Assembly: GCF_028502605.1 (NCBI RefSeq)
Contig: NC_079233.1
Location: 4,774,001-4,838,000 of the forward strand
DNA: 64,000 nt
Direction: 5' to 3'
Source of the DNA: Trichoderma breve
Taxonomy: Eukaryota; Ascomycota; Sordariomycetes; Hypocreales; Hypocreaceae
Below, one piece after another: positions 22,038 through 35,909 of this stretch. Numbering within the stretch: position 1 is the stretch's first letter; the number at the start of each line of letters is the position of its first letter. Position numbers and translations under genes: made by a program. Under the pieces are notes generated by a model, which saw only the letters and a program-made list of their open reading frames with translations, was not told the origin of the DNA and did not search any database.

Positions 22038-23380
22038 ATGTCTTTCTCAAGAAACCGTCGTCAGCGTCGCCCTACCACTGAACCCATCCAAACAGGACAT
22101 GCAAATCTCTTGTACAGATCGCATGTATTCTCTAGACGGAGGCTCAGCCCTTTGTCGGGAGTCGTCTCAACAGAGATGACTTCTCTTGACTCAGTCGTAT
22201 CCGGTGTTGGCTGCACGAGGAGGGAGATGCGATTCGTGCAGAAACAAGCTTTGCACAGGTTGCATATACCAGAAACCGCACCCAACATGATGAAACACAC
22301 AAGCCCAGGGTTTAATCCTGTTTACTTTGGGCCATGCGTTCGGCGGCCGTCGATTGCTGTCGAGTCACCTTCTTCTGCAAGGGGTCATCAAATTCCTGCA
22401 AGTCGAGGTGACATCTCTTTGCCATGTTCGCCTACCACTCTTCACATATCGCTTTCTGTCGCTCTGTCAGCCAACTACAACATGCCGGTTTCACCCTCTT
22501 GTGAATCCGATATTCGACGAAGGCACCTTGCAGATCTTCAACGAGCACGCCTAAAACTCTGGCAGCAAGGAACTCGAAGATTTGGCCGCCTCGAAGACGC
22601 AGACGTATTCGTCAGGCCGCTGTCACTCGCAAAAAGCCATGAGAACATCGGATCACCGTCGAGAGACCCAGACACGCCATCCAATGTGTCTCCACCTTCC
22701 CCCTTTCCATCTTCACCCCTGCCATCTCCTGCCTTGCCGTCTCCAGCTTCGACGTTATCGAGGCGGCTGTCTGTCCGAGCAATTATCCACTCAAAGTCAC
22801 ACTCGCCCATTGGTTTGAAGCGTGATTTTGACCTGGATGCTTTAAAAGCAACGATTCCGGATCCTCTGCCCTCCCCTCGGTCACCCAACTTCAATCCTGA
22901 GGCACTGTTGTCCGTTCTGGAGCCATTGAATAGAAAACGAAGGCCATCTTGTTCGCCAGACTCCGACTCCACCAATACAAGCAATAACGAAAACGATAAT
23001 GAAGATGGAGCAGAAGGGAGTGATGGAGATGCAAGAATGACTGAAGACACTACGGCTTCTCCTGAACCCTGCAAGCGTCCAAGAGTCTCAACTCAACCTA
23101 CTGTTGTGCCCATCAGTGAGTTTCCTCTTTCCCTATGTTTAATACTCACAAGGAGCTTCAACTAACAAAAGACGCAGATGTTCAATACGCACGGGCACAG
23201 TTACCGGCGCTGGCCGCCATCATCATGTCAGATCGAGTACGACGAGGAGATCTGATTGAGCTGGCATTGCCTCATCCGCAGGTTTGGCCTGAGACAATAG
23301 CATATGTCTATACTGGAGAGGCACAGCTTCTTACGGAGCAGACCAAGGAGAATATCCTATATCTAGGTGGAAAGATCTAA
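22038..23380 (+). CDS. hypothetical protein with BTB-like C-terminal segment
   Basis: Two exons, 22038-23115 and 23178-23380, joined in phase 1 (GTGAGT donor, CTAAC branch at 23,162, GCAG acceptor), giving 426 residues. The start is the first ATG in frame (MSFSRNRRQRR). Exon 1 is basic, Ser/Pro-rich and probably disordered, with a PSPF/SSPLPSPALPSP run at about 230-250, an acidic Asn/Asp/Glu stretch near 330 and a KRPR basic cluster that could be a nuclear signal. Exon 2 (67 residues) reads LPALAAIIMSDRVRRGDLIE, then LPHPQVWPETIAYVYTGE and ENILYLGG. A strand, a helix and an AYVYTG turn are reminiscent of the second half of a BTB/POZ domain. The first half of a BTB fold is not apparent, so the domain call is tentative. 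Its partner or role is unknown. It is divergent with GWT1. Confidence 0.75.
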
Positions 23381-25748
23381 AAGGAGGTAGATGTTTGGGC
23401 AGCAACTAAGGGTACATATCATAAAAGCAACTTTTTCTTCTCTACTAGATACTTCTTCTTCTTTACTTCTTCTTAGACTTATTCTCTTCTCATTAAATGG
23501 CGAAAGTTTACCAAAATACAATACTTTAGACTCCCTGTCTTCATAAATTGAATCATTTTCCCATGGTGAAATATGCAATTTACAACCATATCTTCTTTGC
23601 TCTTTCATATGCCTTAAAACGTAGATAGATGGACTATGTCACTAGTATGAGAAATTGTTCAAGATGTGGATCAGGTAGTCAATGGTATGGCTTTGATGTA
23701 TCGCCTATGACATGCGGTATGATCCCTTCAATAATGTTTCACTTTTACCGTGGCATTAGTAATTTGCCAAGATTGTGCAATTCGTCCGATTTCGCAGTGT
23801 TCCTCATACAGATAGTGAAGAAGAAGAAAAGCCTTTAACGCTATATATAAAAACAACAAAAGAGCAGTCAGCGTTCAAGACATCTCTCTGTTGTGCTCTT
23901 CGAAACCAGCTTCGTATCACGAAGCCTTCCGAGAAGAAAAAAAAAACGGCGACGCCAATCTCATCTCAATCTAACATGGCATGCATGCCAAGAAACGCAA
24001 AACCAGCGATCCCATGCCGTGTTTCCAAATCCGGGAGGCGCACAAACGCGCAATGACATCAAGATCTCGGCCGGACTCCAAAACCACAAAGATCATCCTC
24101 TCTCGTGTCTATGACAGCTCCCTTTTTTTTCTTCCCACCCCAATTCAATTCAAGTACAGCGATTCGCAGCAATCAATTGTTCGGTCGCACTCGCGGCCAT
24201 AAAAAAAAACCGGAAAGAAAAGATATGCTAAGTGCAATACGAAGAAAGAAATTCTGCCAGGAATGGAAACATGCCAATTCATCCCGCATCAGCCTATTCT
24301 CAAGAATCTGCATCGGCCCGGGTGTTAGTAATGTATATCCATGTATAGTATGGCTCTCACTTAACATAAAACGTCTGGGTTACAATAAATACCATCCTCA
24401 CCTCATCATGAACCGGGGGGGTTCAGCGGTCAAATAGATCGCCAACCCATTGCTCCTTTTGGGTGTCCTTATTTCTCCGCACTTTTTTTAACTTGTTGTA
24501 TGGTAAAAGGGCCACCTCCCGATCTTGAATTATTCAGAAAATCTCCACTTCCCCCATTCTCCAAAATTGCAGCCGCCCCTTTATTTTCCTCATCTGGGAA
24601 TCCTCGGAGATGCACGACGACGTCAACCGTCCTGCAGTGTAAATCTATTTAAAGCAGTGAGAAAAAAAAAACCTGTTTTTCAAGCCATCGCACGATTATA
24701 TGCTTCTGCGTCTGTTTTTATGATGACTCGCAGAGAACCAGTTGGGGGAAGCAGCACGGTCAATCACTTTGGCCCTTTGAGGAAGCTTGTCTGCCGCCTT
24801 GCATGAGCCATCATGTACGTCAAACGCGATTTGGGTGGCTTCATTTTTTTTGCTTGGCTTTGCCTTGTTCCTTATCGGCAGCCGGGCACATCTTTTAAAG
24901 TACACGCCTCTCCCGAAAAGAGTAAAAAACCAGGGGTAACGGTAACGCCGCTCTTTGGGTGCTAGGTCGATCTCTGGGTGTACGAGTACGATGCATGTAC
25001 TTTGGCGGTACTTTGTCTCTACCGTTCCGTCTGTCATATGTCAGATTTTTATTCTTCTTCCGGAATGTTTACCTCACTGAGTAGAAAGTACCTGCTTGGG
25101 ATGGTGAGGAGAGGTGACGGCTTGGTACAACTGTCATTGGGTGTTTCTCGTATATCCGTGTAAATGAGATGCTTGTACAGCGCCTTTATCATCGATGAAA
25201 TCTGATCAAGGTGACTCAGTGTACGAGAAGATGTGAATAGCTGCGTTCTTCATGGAGCAGATGTACATTACGGCCAGACGTGGAGAGTCCCCAGTGTACT
25301 GCTACAGGTAAAGAGGCTCAGCTCAGCCTCGTTGTGGATCAAGTATACGAGGTTAGATGTATCTTGCAAGTAGCCAAATGCTTCTTTTCAGCACTTCTGT
25401 CAAAGTTCACCATCCGAGAAACAATGCAATGACTTACACGACATCAACATCAGCCATCTGCCCGCTTGAAAAGTACCACATCATGAACTCGAATAACATA
25501 TGGTCCAGTGCTACACTATGAAACCGGGATTCTCTCATATTCAAAGGACCGATATTACACACATTGGTACTTTAGCCTAATAGCGCTCAAAAATTCTCTA
25601 GGTAACACTGACAATGAAACTTACAGCTACATTCTGTTGCAATCTTTTGCTTCAACTTTCGTTTGACCTGCCTCCCGCTACAACCATACGAGGCTAATAA
25701 TTTAATTCATCATCTGCAAAAAGCTCCAAAATCTTCGGTACAACTGTC

Positions 25749-25889
25749 TCACAGATAAGTAAAGATCAGCCCGATGGCAGTACTTATTGCGAAGACTACC
25801 ACAGCGTTCATTGTGGTGACCCCAACTTGGTACAATGCCGTGAATACGCCGACAGCCAGCAGAGTGTAAACCCCATCCATCGTATTCAT
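25749..25889 (-). CDS. possible 46-residue membrane peptide or terminal exon
   Basis: The minus-strand frame from ATG 25,889 to TGA reads MNTMDGVYTLLAVGVFTALY and continues as hydrophobic sequence (NAVVVFAISTAIGLIFTYL) to its end. It has a single acidic residue (Asp5) and forms two plausible membrane helices split by QVGVTTM. Another hydrophobic run ending in a stop (SLLLIATLGGLLT) lies upstream on the same strand near 26,340-26,400, so these could be exons of one small membrane protein. No joining splice pair that keeps frame was found. It may be chance. Confidence 0.2.
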   Translation of the reverse strand: MNTMDGVYTLLAVGVFTALYQVGVTTMNAVVVFAISTAIGLIFTYL

Positions 25890-26853
25890 CGTATAATGCC
25901 TACACACACGATCATATTATTGCAAAGCACGAGTGTAGTTCATCTGCTCATACTATCCATGTATCTATGCCTCATCACAATCCCGTCGGCAAACTTTCTC
26001 GGCGTAGAATAGCGATTCATTGTACCTGTCATCTTAGCTACACGTAGAGTCACACGGATGAGCGCTAAAACACCAGGATACGCTATAAACAGGTCTTTAC
26101 ACTTTCAAGTGGATTTCTCCCGTCATTGGTTGCGATGTTACTCTGCACAGTAGAAGCATGCCGCTTCAACACTCAGCTGGTCAAGGGAAGAAGCCACTAC
26201 TACTTGGAATATCCGTTTTGTATTTTATCCATCTTTAAATATCGGATTGATGGGTACTATAGAGATAAGGATCTTGAATACGATTCCTCGGGATATTTGT
26301 AATGAATAACCAGATACAACATTTTGTTCAGCCGACATCTACGTCAACAGGCCGCCAAGAGTCGCAATCAGGAGCAAAGAGGCAATCGTTGTGCAGAGGG
26401 AAAATTATAAATTAAAGTCAATTAAAGGAGAAAGGAAAGAAGCACATATATTAATTACCCGCCCATATACCCAAAATGTCGGCAATCCCATCATCCATTC
26501 ATCCATACATGTGCACGGTCTTAATTTGCATGTACTCTGGCATTCGCCTCACGTCGACATCATCCCTACTCTATTGCAACATCTACCTCATCAACGGTGT
26601 GAATACCGCGTTCTAAGGAAAATCTCATCAATACGTTACAACTGCCCTAGACCCTGGCAGAATGCGTTTGCAAACTTGCCTTTGTTCAATTCGATGGCGG
26701 TCAGAGGTTACGGGAAAGGCTACAGCTGTATTTCACCAAACTCGTCAGACAGCATACGATTCAAGCATTCGTATTACTAGTCTGCCCAATTTACATACAT
26801 GGTATAGTAGTATACTCGTACGACATCACTTCAAACCGCAAGAAAGGCTGGGA

Positions 26854-26865
26854 GGGGGGGGGGGG
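26854..26865. repeat. homopolymer of 12 G
   Basis: An uninterrupted G run, read directly. It is prone to sequencing and replication slippage. Confidence 0.9.
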
Positions 26866-29800
26866 ATCTCGTCTCTGAGAGCGTATACTGCTGCTGCAAC
26901 GTGTACTTGTAGGTTAGATAGGCCGAGATCTCAACAAATTTTCACACATGGATACCTGGTCGTCAGCTGCATGGCATGAGCTGATAACAGCTAGATGAGC
27001 CATGGACAAGGGATTCCGCACTGGCTCAGGGCCTCACAAGAGCCTTGTTCATAGCGCGAGCCTCAGCTTCTCAGCTTCGCGGCCCCGACTCCATCTTGCC
27101 GCAAGTTTCACTCAGCTCCCAAGGCGTGTGCCCGCAAACCTGCCCGGCTAAGGAATTTGGCTTGTGGGCCAGGATTCTTGCGTCTTTGTAGTGTGGAATT
27201 AAAACTCACGCATGATTTCCAACATCTCCATTTCCATGAAGCCAAATCAACGAGCTTTGGGCTGAGAAACGACCGAGTCGAAACGCCATCCAGTCCGGGC
27301 CTCGTAGAGCTCCGTACAAGAGCCCCGTGCTGGACCGACGTGCGAAGCGGAGGGGGCCGATGGCCTCCGGTCACGCCACGCAGGCGCGCGACCAACGCCC
27401 TCCGTTGAGAATCATGCAACATGTGTTTTACAATTCGCATTGTGCACTTGTTGCGGCTAGGCTAAAACAACGACACCCGCGTTCCGGATGGAGCGGGCCG
27501 GATCGCATCGCGGCTACGGTTGAAGCTTCGGGTGCCTTCCGTTAGTAACGACCCCTCCAAGCTTGATGAGTGAGAACCTCGCTTCTTCGTCTCTATCTTG
27601 TTTAAATCGGCGAGCGGGCAAGAGCTTCATGGCAGAGAGCATGGCCAGATCTAGGAGTGGCCGGCGTTATCTTCCCCTCTCCGTCGGCATTATCGTGACG
27701 GTTGACTGTGCGTGCAGCTGTTCCGCGGAGACGGCTTCCCCTTTGGCTGCACACACATCAAGACTGTTGCGGAGAGGGCACGAAAGCAAATCGACGCTGG
27801 GATTCGTCCGTCTAGGCCGCGAGAGGGAGCGAAACTGAATGGAGACTGAATGGAACAAAGATCCCGGCCGAACCGTCCATTGTGGACACTTGCTCTGGGC
27901 GAGGAGCCTGTAAAATTGTGCCAGGTGCTTTCGATGCTATGTGCGCATGTACGAGCATGTAGGCGGCTGGCACTGCTCCATCCCTCGCTCGTACAAGTCG
28001 GGTATTACTCTGCACATTGACAGGAATGCTGCCTTTGTGTACAGGTAATATTGTAAGCCGCCTCCACAGTGGAACTGGCAACGGCCCAGTCAGGAAGCCA
28101 AACGGCGAGCTGGGGTCCGCTATCAGTCGCTCGCGATTGCTTAAACGATGGCGTTGCATGCACAACGAGTTTTGCCGTCTGCAGAGGGAAAGGACCAGAA
28201 TTATGCCATGGCAGACAAGGTGGTGGCCGGGCATACAAGGCCCTAGAGCCGATTTGCTAATGGGAACCTAAAGAAAAAGAGCTCATTAGCCGTTATGCGG
28301 TTGGCTGCGCATTGCATGGCATGGACTCTGCTCTTGCACGCACATAGGCATACCCCTTTGGCCTCGAAACACTTGCAAGTAAATGTACAAATCCCTCTTC
28401 CCCGAGGTGCTAGACTAGTATACTCGTAGTATAGCAGTCTGTAAGTATGTACGGAGTAGGTACTTGCGCAATGAGTGCTGGGTGTGTGTCGAGAGCGTGG
28501 GAGGTTGTTCAAAGACAGACCCCTGGACACGTTGGTCGCCACTTATGCCGCGATGGCTAAAGTCGCATCGTTAGCAAGTCGTCCTTCTTGGACTCTCTCT
28601 GAGCAACGCAACTCCATACGGAGCACTCATGTAGTAAGAGGCCCCCCCATCGAGGAAACACAAGACTGCCGAAATGGTCGACTTGCGTTACGGCTAGGGT
28701 TTGGGGAGAAGAGCCTGCGCTTCCGGGACGCTCGAGCTGGCATAACCAGAGGGCCTCAACAGCAAAGATGACCGCCCCATCACGCCAGGCTACTTACTAC
28801 CCCGTATCTGGGCCGCCAGCCATCAGATATGGAGGCAGATCATCGCCGGTGCGGAGCATTGCGTCCCGCCATGGAGCCTCGGACGTGGACGTCGACTTGG
28901 ACATTGAACTTGGCTCGAGACGCCACGACAATGGAGCCCGGTAGCACAGCAAGAGCCCAGAATAGAGACGAGCGCTACAGTATAATTGCAGGTTGACTTG
29001 CAGCCAGAGCGCGCCAGTCGGCTCGTCGAGACGCATCCGTGCATCGTATAGCAGCGTCCACTACTGCCAGACGATGGCGAGGCGAGGCGAGCACAGCATT
29101 TGGCGGAGATGAACGGCGCAGCAGCAGTACAGCACAAAGAGGTCGCGATCCAAGGCGATGAGCCAATTGGACTAGCCGGGGCCCCCCCTTTGCCCTGATC
29201 CTTGGGGGTTGCTGCTGCAGCTCGGGATGGCACTGAGAAACAAAGTGAGCGCTGGCGCATTGGATGTCAGCGTCAACCGCCAGATCGCGGATCAAGTTGC
29301 TGTAGCGCCGTCACCGGAGGCACAGGCACAGGAACAAGCACAGGCACGATTATGTCTGGCATGGCATGGCATGGCGAGGCCGTCCGAGGGATGGCGGTCA
29401 GCTTCTTAACACTGGAAGACTCCAATGCAAGATGCTGCGCGCCTGGCCTGAGAGATAATCCAGGACGGCCAGAAGGAGACGGCGATAATATTTGACAGAT
29501 CAGAGTGGATTGTGGATTTGGGCGGCTCAAGGCGGTTAGTGGGCGGCGGGACTCACTGAGGCTACAGGGCTCGAGAGCCACTCACGGGCTGTTGCAGCGG
29601 TGCTACTTGGCGGCAGCGCTTCAGACAAGGCCTGGAAGCCTCAAATCTCGTCCGCACCGCCCATAATACCGAGATGTCGGTGCATATGTTGCGTGTAACA
29701 GCATGAGCCTCAACGCCATCAATGTCTGTCCGGGCAACGGTCCAAGCACAGCATCCAACGCGATTCGAGTACTAATCCAAGATCCACGATACTTACTCGA

Positions 29801-32800
29801 GGCTCCATGTCAAGACAAAGGAAAAAAGGGTCTGTGCCTGGCAGCGAACAGCTCAGCGTGCGGCTATCGTCAACAGCTCCATAGCGGCCCCCAGTTGACC
29901 ATTCCTCCTCTCCCCCGCTGACCTGCGTGGATGGAGAGAGCCAAGCAGTTCTTAATCTTGGTTCCCCTGGCGCCAGCAAGCATCGCCAGAGTCCAGACGG
30001 GCCAGGGGCCTTGCCAAAGGGCTCAAAGAAGGGACACCTGGAAGAGTCCATCGACGCAGCTAACGGGCGGATATACTTGCTTTTGCCTGTACAGAACGCT
30101 GATCTTGCAACCCGCGGCCGTTATCCGCACAAACCACGGAGAATAAGCAGGCAGGTTCTTTGTGTTCCGTGCAAGCATTGAGGACGCGATAATACGTGAC
30201 CAAGGCTTATTCTGTGCAAGCCCGAGACGCGGTGCTGCACTGGCAAGGTTCATAGTTGGCATCGCGGGATAGTGCTTGTCGCACAAGGTGAAGCTTCCCA
30301 ATAGAGCACAGGTCCGGGGTATGTGTACGGACCGGTAGCTGTCCGCGCAGGGGGAAGCGATGGAGTCGCCGTCGACATGGAGAGCTTACATGTAGTGTTA
30401 CCTGTACGAGGACCTATCTGTACCATCACTGCCTGGACAAGTACCATCACTGCTCGTACGAGTAGAGAGAGAGCTGCAGCCCGTGCTTGTACACCTCCTC
30501 CACCATCTTGAATCCTTGCTCCGACTTGAAAGTCGTCTCGGCACGTCGTTGGCTTCTGACCTGACGGAAACATACAGGAGCATGCAAGGAGCTGTAAACA
30601 GCGAGTCCGCGTCGGCCTACTCCGGAGCACAACGGCTGGATTTTATGTGCAGAGCAATTGATCAGTCGGCGTAGGGAAAGGCGCATATGGCTGTGCACTT
30701 TTGTTGTTGAGCCTCTTCTTGCCGACGACTTTCATTGCAACTCAGGTTGTACCAATCTACGACTTACCCACCGAGGTAATTGGACATCGGCAAGTAATGT
30801 GCCTTGGTAGTACTAAGCGGCAGGGTAAGACTATCGATGGAATGGACCGAAAACAATAGAAGGAAAAATACCGTCCAGGGCCCGGCCACGCGACGCAGGC
30901 AGGGGAAAAGCGAGACAGCATCGGAACAATGCTACAGACACGATAGACGAGAAGGACCCTGAGATTCCGCCGCCGCTCGCTTACAGGTACGCCTTCATCC
31001 ACCTCGACTCGGTATCTCAAAGGTACCGGGCGGGTATCGTCGTGGCAGAGAGGCCATCGCGGCGTCTTTATATGATGCTACACCAACTACCGGGAGGGTA
31101 CTCGTCGTACACGGCACGGCTCGCAGCGACATGTACCTTGGAGGGTTTTGACGCTTTCGCCGCCCGGGACCTCGTCGAATCCATCTTGCCCCCATGCTCC
31201 ATGCTCCATGCTCGCCCCCAGGCTATCTGTCCATACCGCCTAGACCGAGAGGCCCCGAAACGGACATGTCGCGGATTCTGGAAAGACTCGGTGCTTTTTC
31301 GAGCTGCAATGCTTCAATTACCCGTACAAGTGTCCAGGTCGTTGTAGGCACCGGGTAAGGGGGACCTTGTCGCCTATGCCAGGCCCTTGTCAAGGTTGAT
31401 GCATCCTGTGTCTGTGCGTGCGTGTGCGTGTACATGCTGCTGCTTCCTCTCCATCGTCGAGGGGGCCTCTATCGTATCGGCAGACGCGCCGTCAGAAGCA
31501 GAAGCAGCTCCTGGGATTCTACTGTATGTACATACATAGGAGTCTAAGGAGCCTAGGGTTCTGGGACTGGGACTCTAGGATCCTACCAGGACCTGCTGCA
31601 GAAAGGGTCCACGGCCTGCGTCTCGTTGGCCCGGATGCCCCTTTCTCTCAGCCGCGGTGCTTGCATCGTGGAAGCCGCTGTTTGGATCCCGAACTTTGTC
31701 CCGCCGCCTTTTTTTCTCACCGTTGCCAGCAAACACAGTGGGAAAAATGAGAAAGAATGGCATCACCGTCTGTTTTTTCTGCAACGACGAGGACGAGTTA
31801 TGCTGTTGGTTGTGTTGACCGGCGACTCTCAAGCCAGAAACGGCGGCGCGTACATGAGGCAATCCACACATCAGGCCCACAGTGTCTACTCTTCTGCCTT
31901 ATCAGAAGCGGCTGTCAAAGTGAGGTGTTGCACCACTTGGACTCCCCGTACATATACGACTGTCGTGCAACGGCCATGTTAGTCGCTGAGGCCGGGCCGT
32001 TGGTTGCCATGATCTACCGCCGCCGTCCGTGGCGCGGACCAGCCGTCGCCCGAGAGTCCAAAATAGCCAGGCACATGCTTTTCATGGTTTGGCCAAATCA
32101 TCATCCCTCGGGCCGTCACCGTCGAGACGGCCTGGCTCTCAAACGACGTGTTCATACATGTACATCCATACATGCTCGTACTCGTACGAAAGGAGACGGC
32201 AGCTACAGGAATTTGCCAAGGTAGGTACAGATACATACATGCAACTCGCATCCGCGATGGTTGATACAAGGTAATCTCATCTTGCGTTCCAAGGCGGACA
32301 TGGATGCCGGGCGACATGGTCCATATTCGGCGGAGCATATGCGACAATGCGCGATAACGTCCACAGTACCTGCATTTAAACGCCAGGCAGAGCAACGGCA
32401 AAAGTCTTGTTTTTTTCCTTCCTTGGCCCTCAATCTGGCTTCTAGACGGTGTGTGAGACGTCGGAATTGCCATGCAAGGCATCTCCAACCTGAAGCCCGG
32501 CACGTCAATAGCAAGGGTTTCCGGGCACACGGGCTGCCAAGTTCCGTCAATGTAATTTTCGTCCTCTTGCTGCATCTAGAGTAGTACGCCACACTCAAAT
32601 GGAGCGGCCGACGTCCTACACACCGTCTTGGATGTAAGATCCAGTTGTAAGAGGCAGCCCGGCCGGGTTAATAGAGCAAAGACGACTAAAGGTTGAGGGG
32701 AGGTCAAGTATAGATTGCGTGACGGTGCAAAATTCGCAGCCTCAGGGTTGCATTGACTGCCTATCCGTTGCAAGTAAAGTAAAGTATCAAATCGCTCTAT

Positions 32801-32943
32801 GCTCTATGCTCTATGTCTGGTAGTTCGGCGGCTTTTGTGCTTAGCCAGCTGCCTATCCGAACGAGTCGCAGCTTGCATTGGCATCGTGGATCTCAACACC
32901 AACTTGGCTTGCCCTTTGCTGCGAATCGCGATGCCTCTCTTGT

Positions 32944-32963
32944 CCACACACACACACACACTT
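32944..32963. repeat. CA dinucleotide microsatellite
   Basis: About nine CA units, followed 150 bp later by a long CAACG/CAACA-rich low-complexity tract (about 33,120-33,230). Confidence 0.85.
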
Positions 32964-35718
32964 TCAAATTTCTCTTTCTCTTTATCTCTAGTAGCTCCCA
33001 CTTGCACCCCCAACACCTTCGTTTGCGGCCTCGCATACACATACGGCAATTGCTTGCGTTGAAACGCCGTCTGGCTCGATGATAACAAAGTTGCAGCGCA
33101 GAGTGCATCTTTGCCAGCCAGGGAGCAGGGCAGGGCAGGGCAACGCAACATTACGCAACGCAACGCAACACCGCACAACAACACAACACAGAATAACAAC
33201 AGCAACAACACACAACGCAGCGCAGCATCCTGTAAACGCAAGACGCAGAGCAACCCACCAGTGGCCAAGCGAACAAGACAAAAGACAAGACAAGACAAGA
33301 GGTATGTACCTACCCTGAGCATGTCTCTTTCGGTTGCTCCAATCCATGTGAAGGCTTGACTTGAATCGAACTTTGACGCCGAACCCTGCCCGTCCGCCCA
33401 GTTTATCCGTTATTGCGCCTCTCCATAGTCTCCAATCTCCAATTAATCTCGAAAATCGCTGTTGGTATGCTGCCCTTGTCCTCGCCTCCCGCATTTGCTA
33501 GCTTCCCTGGCGCATCGCCCCACGACAGATTTGACTGCTCGCAAACGCTCGCTTGGCTCAAGCAACCAAGGACCCCCCCGGCCCCCATCCTATCGACGGT
33601 TCTCGAGCTTGCGGGCAAAAAAGGCCATGGCGGCTGTGAGTGGCCAGTCAGTTTGCTGGAAGGCGAAAAAGACAGAAACAAGAGCACACAATATGTATCC
33701 ACCCTTGCCAACAAGGACAGCCAATTGTCCGTCCGGCCGTCAAAGAGAAGAGTCACAGCTGACTGACTCCAATAAAAGCACCAGAAGTGTGTGCTCGTAG
33801 TGTATCGAATGAATGAATGGCGATGCCAAAAAAAGCTCACGCCACCAATGGCACATGTGCTAGTAGCAAATCGTCCAGAAATCTCCCCCTCTTCGCTAAA
33901 CGGCTAGGCGAGCCAGACTCGTACATGCGAAGCAAAAAGTCGCTAGCAAGGCAGTAGTAAGTAGTAGGAATCAACCCGTACAATTATCTGCACAATATCC
34001 ATGATATGGGGCCCCGTTTAGCGCGCCGTGCGGGCGAGGATCAAATTGGATCATTTTCACTCAATGCTTGATTGAATCCATGGCTATCGGTAGCTGCGGT
34101 GCAATCAATACTTGCACTACTGCCAATGTACCTATAGCAGCGCAACCTTGAATACCTGACTGTAGATATTCAACTTAATCAAAGCAAACCATGTATACTC
34201 GGGCGTATGTATGCTCACATCACTTATCGTCCAGCACAGCACCTGTCCCTCCCTGTAATATTGCCAGGTAATAATAGTAATGATTATGACAATAACCATC
34301 AAAGGTCCAAAGTCCGTCCAGGTCCAGGACAAGACGCAAAAAAAGGTCCCGCCGACGGTCGGGCATTGTGGAGCGGCAAAGTTACTCGTAGTATTTTGTG
34401 AAATTGAGTAAAATGAAGCCCGAGTCTCAACTCCAACTCTTGCCCGGCCGCTAGCCCCAAAGCAACGCGGTACAAGCTGCAACATGGCCGTGAATTGCCC
34501 CAATAGTCGCACCCCTCCCCCCAATTCTGGCGTCTGGTGCTTGTGCAGCGCAGGCCGCCCTCCTCTTCTGCTCCCCCCATACGCCCACACCCCCAATACT
34601 GTACCTGCCGTTACCTGGGTTGTACAAATTGCAAAGCCCAATTGAACATTGACCCTACAGGTACCCCCCGCCGCCCATCTCCTCCGCTAAATGGATGGCC
34701 CTCTGTAGCACCCACTATCCACTAACCCACCACCCACCTTTTGGCGCCATCCAGATTCTCTAGGTGGGCAAATGCTACCCTACGTGGCCCCTGCTGCACT
34801 GCCAATAACACCCTGGACTGCCTTACCTTAACTCGCACATCCATCCAATCCATTGATCCATCTTCTCATCCTGTCCTGTACTACGAGTACTTGGCTTTGT
34901 ACTTGTGTAGGTACATACATCCATCCATGGCATGCATCTGGCCTCGACGTCCTAGCCAGACCCTCCGTCTCCATGCTCATGCATGGCATTGGCCTAGGTC
35001 ATATCGGAAGCATGCTTGATGGCGCCGGGCCGGTTAGTCTACACCACTCGTCGTATCGTTAGGTCTTGCAAGGTACAGTACTAGACTATCGTATGGGCCT
35101 TTTTGGTATATAACTGCCGTCGAGTCGATCAACGTGGCTGCCATGCTGCTCTTCTCCCTCACGACCTCTTCCTCCTCTCCTCCCCTAATTTAATATCTCT
35201 ACCCAGAGGATTATCTAGGCTGCTTGGACCCTGCAATGCAAGAGTCTGACTCCTAACTTTGTCTCTTCCCCGTTCGTTATACTTGGTGTTTTTTTTTTTT
35301 TTACAATTTTTTTTCGTTGGTGCTCGTGGCCCTCCTCGCCTTTGACCTTTGACATCTGACTCGCCCGGCCTCCTTCCTACTTCCTCCCCAAGCCTCGCCT
35401 TGCAAAGTGGAATCTGTACATATATTGCTTGCCTCTTTCCTCCTTCTCTTGCAGCGCATTGGCGGTCTGGACCTCAGGAATTTGGGCTTCTCTTTTGCCT
35501 GGCCTCTTTGGGAGCTCCAGTTTGGGTTAGAACATTCGCTTGTCACTTGGGCAGCAGGAATTCGCCTCACGCGCGGTGGCAGCTGGCAGAATCGAGAATC
35601 CGGGGCATCTGCAATTGGAGACAAGCTCTACAGCCTTTCTCCTCTTCTTGTTTCTCTTCATCCTTTCCAATTGATTGCAGATTGAGAGACGGGAGACGCA
35701 AATCCCTGCCCTGTGCCG

Positions 35719-35726
35719 TATAAAAT
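35719..35726 (+). promoter_or_regulatory. TATA box of the GT2 gene
   Basis: TATAAAAT lies 184 bp upstream of the GT2 start codon. A CT-rich tract (CCTCTCTCCTCTAG and CCTCTCTTCTTCCC) follows it, as is usual around fungal transcription starts. Transcription would begin at about 35,750-35,800, leaving a 5' UTR of roughly 110-160 nt. Confidence 0.5.
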
Positions 35727-35909
35727 CACACAGGCTTCGTCCTCTCTCCTCTAGTCGCGCAACCTCCATCTCTCTCCTCCACGCCTTGTCCTCTCTTCTT
35801 CCCTCTTGAACAAGTCAAGCAGCGAGCAAAGCTCCCCATGAAAAAATAAAGATCCCTGGTATACGCGACAAGAGAAATCTTATCCCAGCAACCCTGGCCG
35901 CCCCACATC

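Larger units (their letters stand above)
23381..35909. other. 12.5-kb gene desert left of GT2
   Basis: No gene is convincing on either strand. Long open frames exist because parts are GC-rich, but they overlap antisense, change composition at random and lack motifs. Seen here: a possible two-helix membrane peptide (25749-25889), a 12-G run (26,854), CA and CAACG low-complexity tracts (32,944-33,230), many GTACTCGTAC-type motifs, a T14 run at 35,289, and a CT-rich GT2 promoter with a TATA box. Long UTRs, non-coding RNAs or very short genes could be missed by eye. Confidence 0.5.

Noticed and set aside
28823..29260. Long GC-rich minus-strand frame in the desert
   Set aside because: Overlapping frames of similar length exist on both strands; composition is Cys/Ser/Arg-rich as expected from random GC-rich DNA.
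31979..32575. 198-codon minus-strand frame, the longest in the first desert
   Set aside because: Mixed composition without hydrophobic pattern or motif, and competing frames on the other strand.
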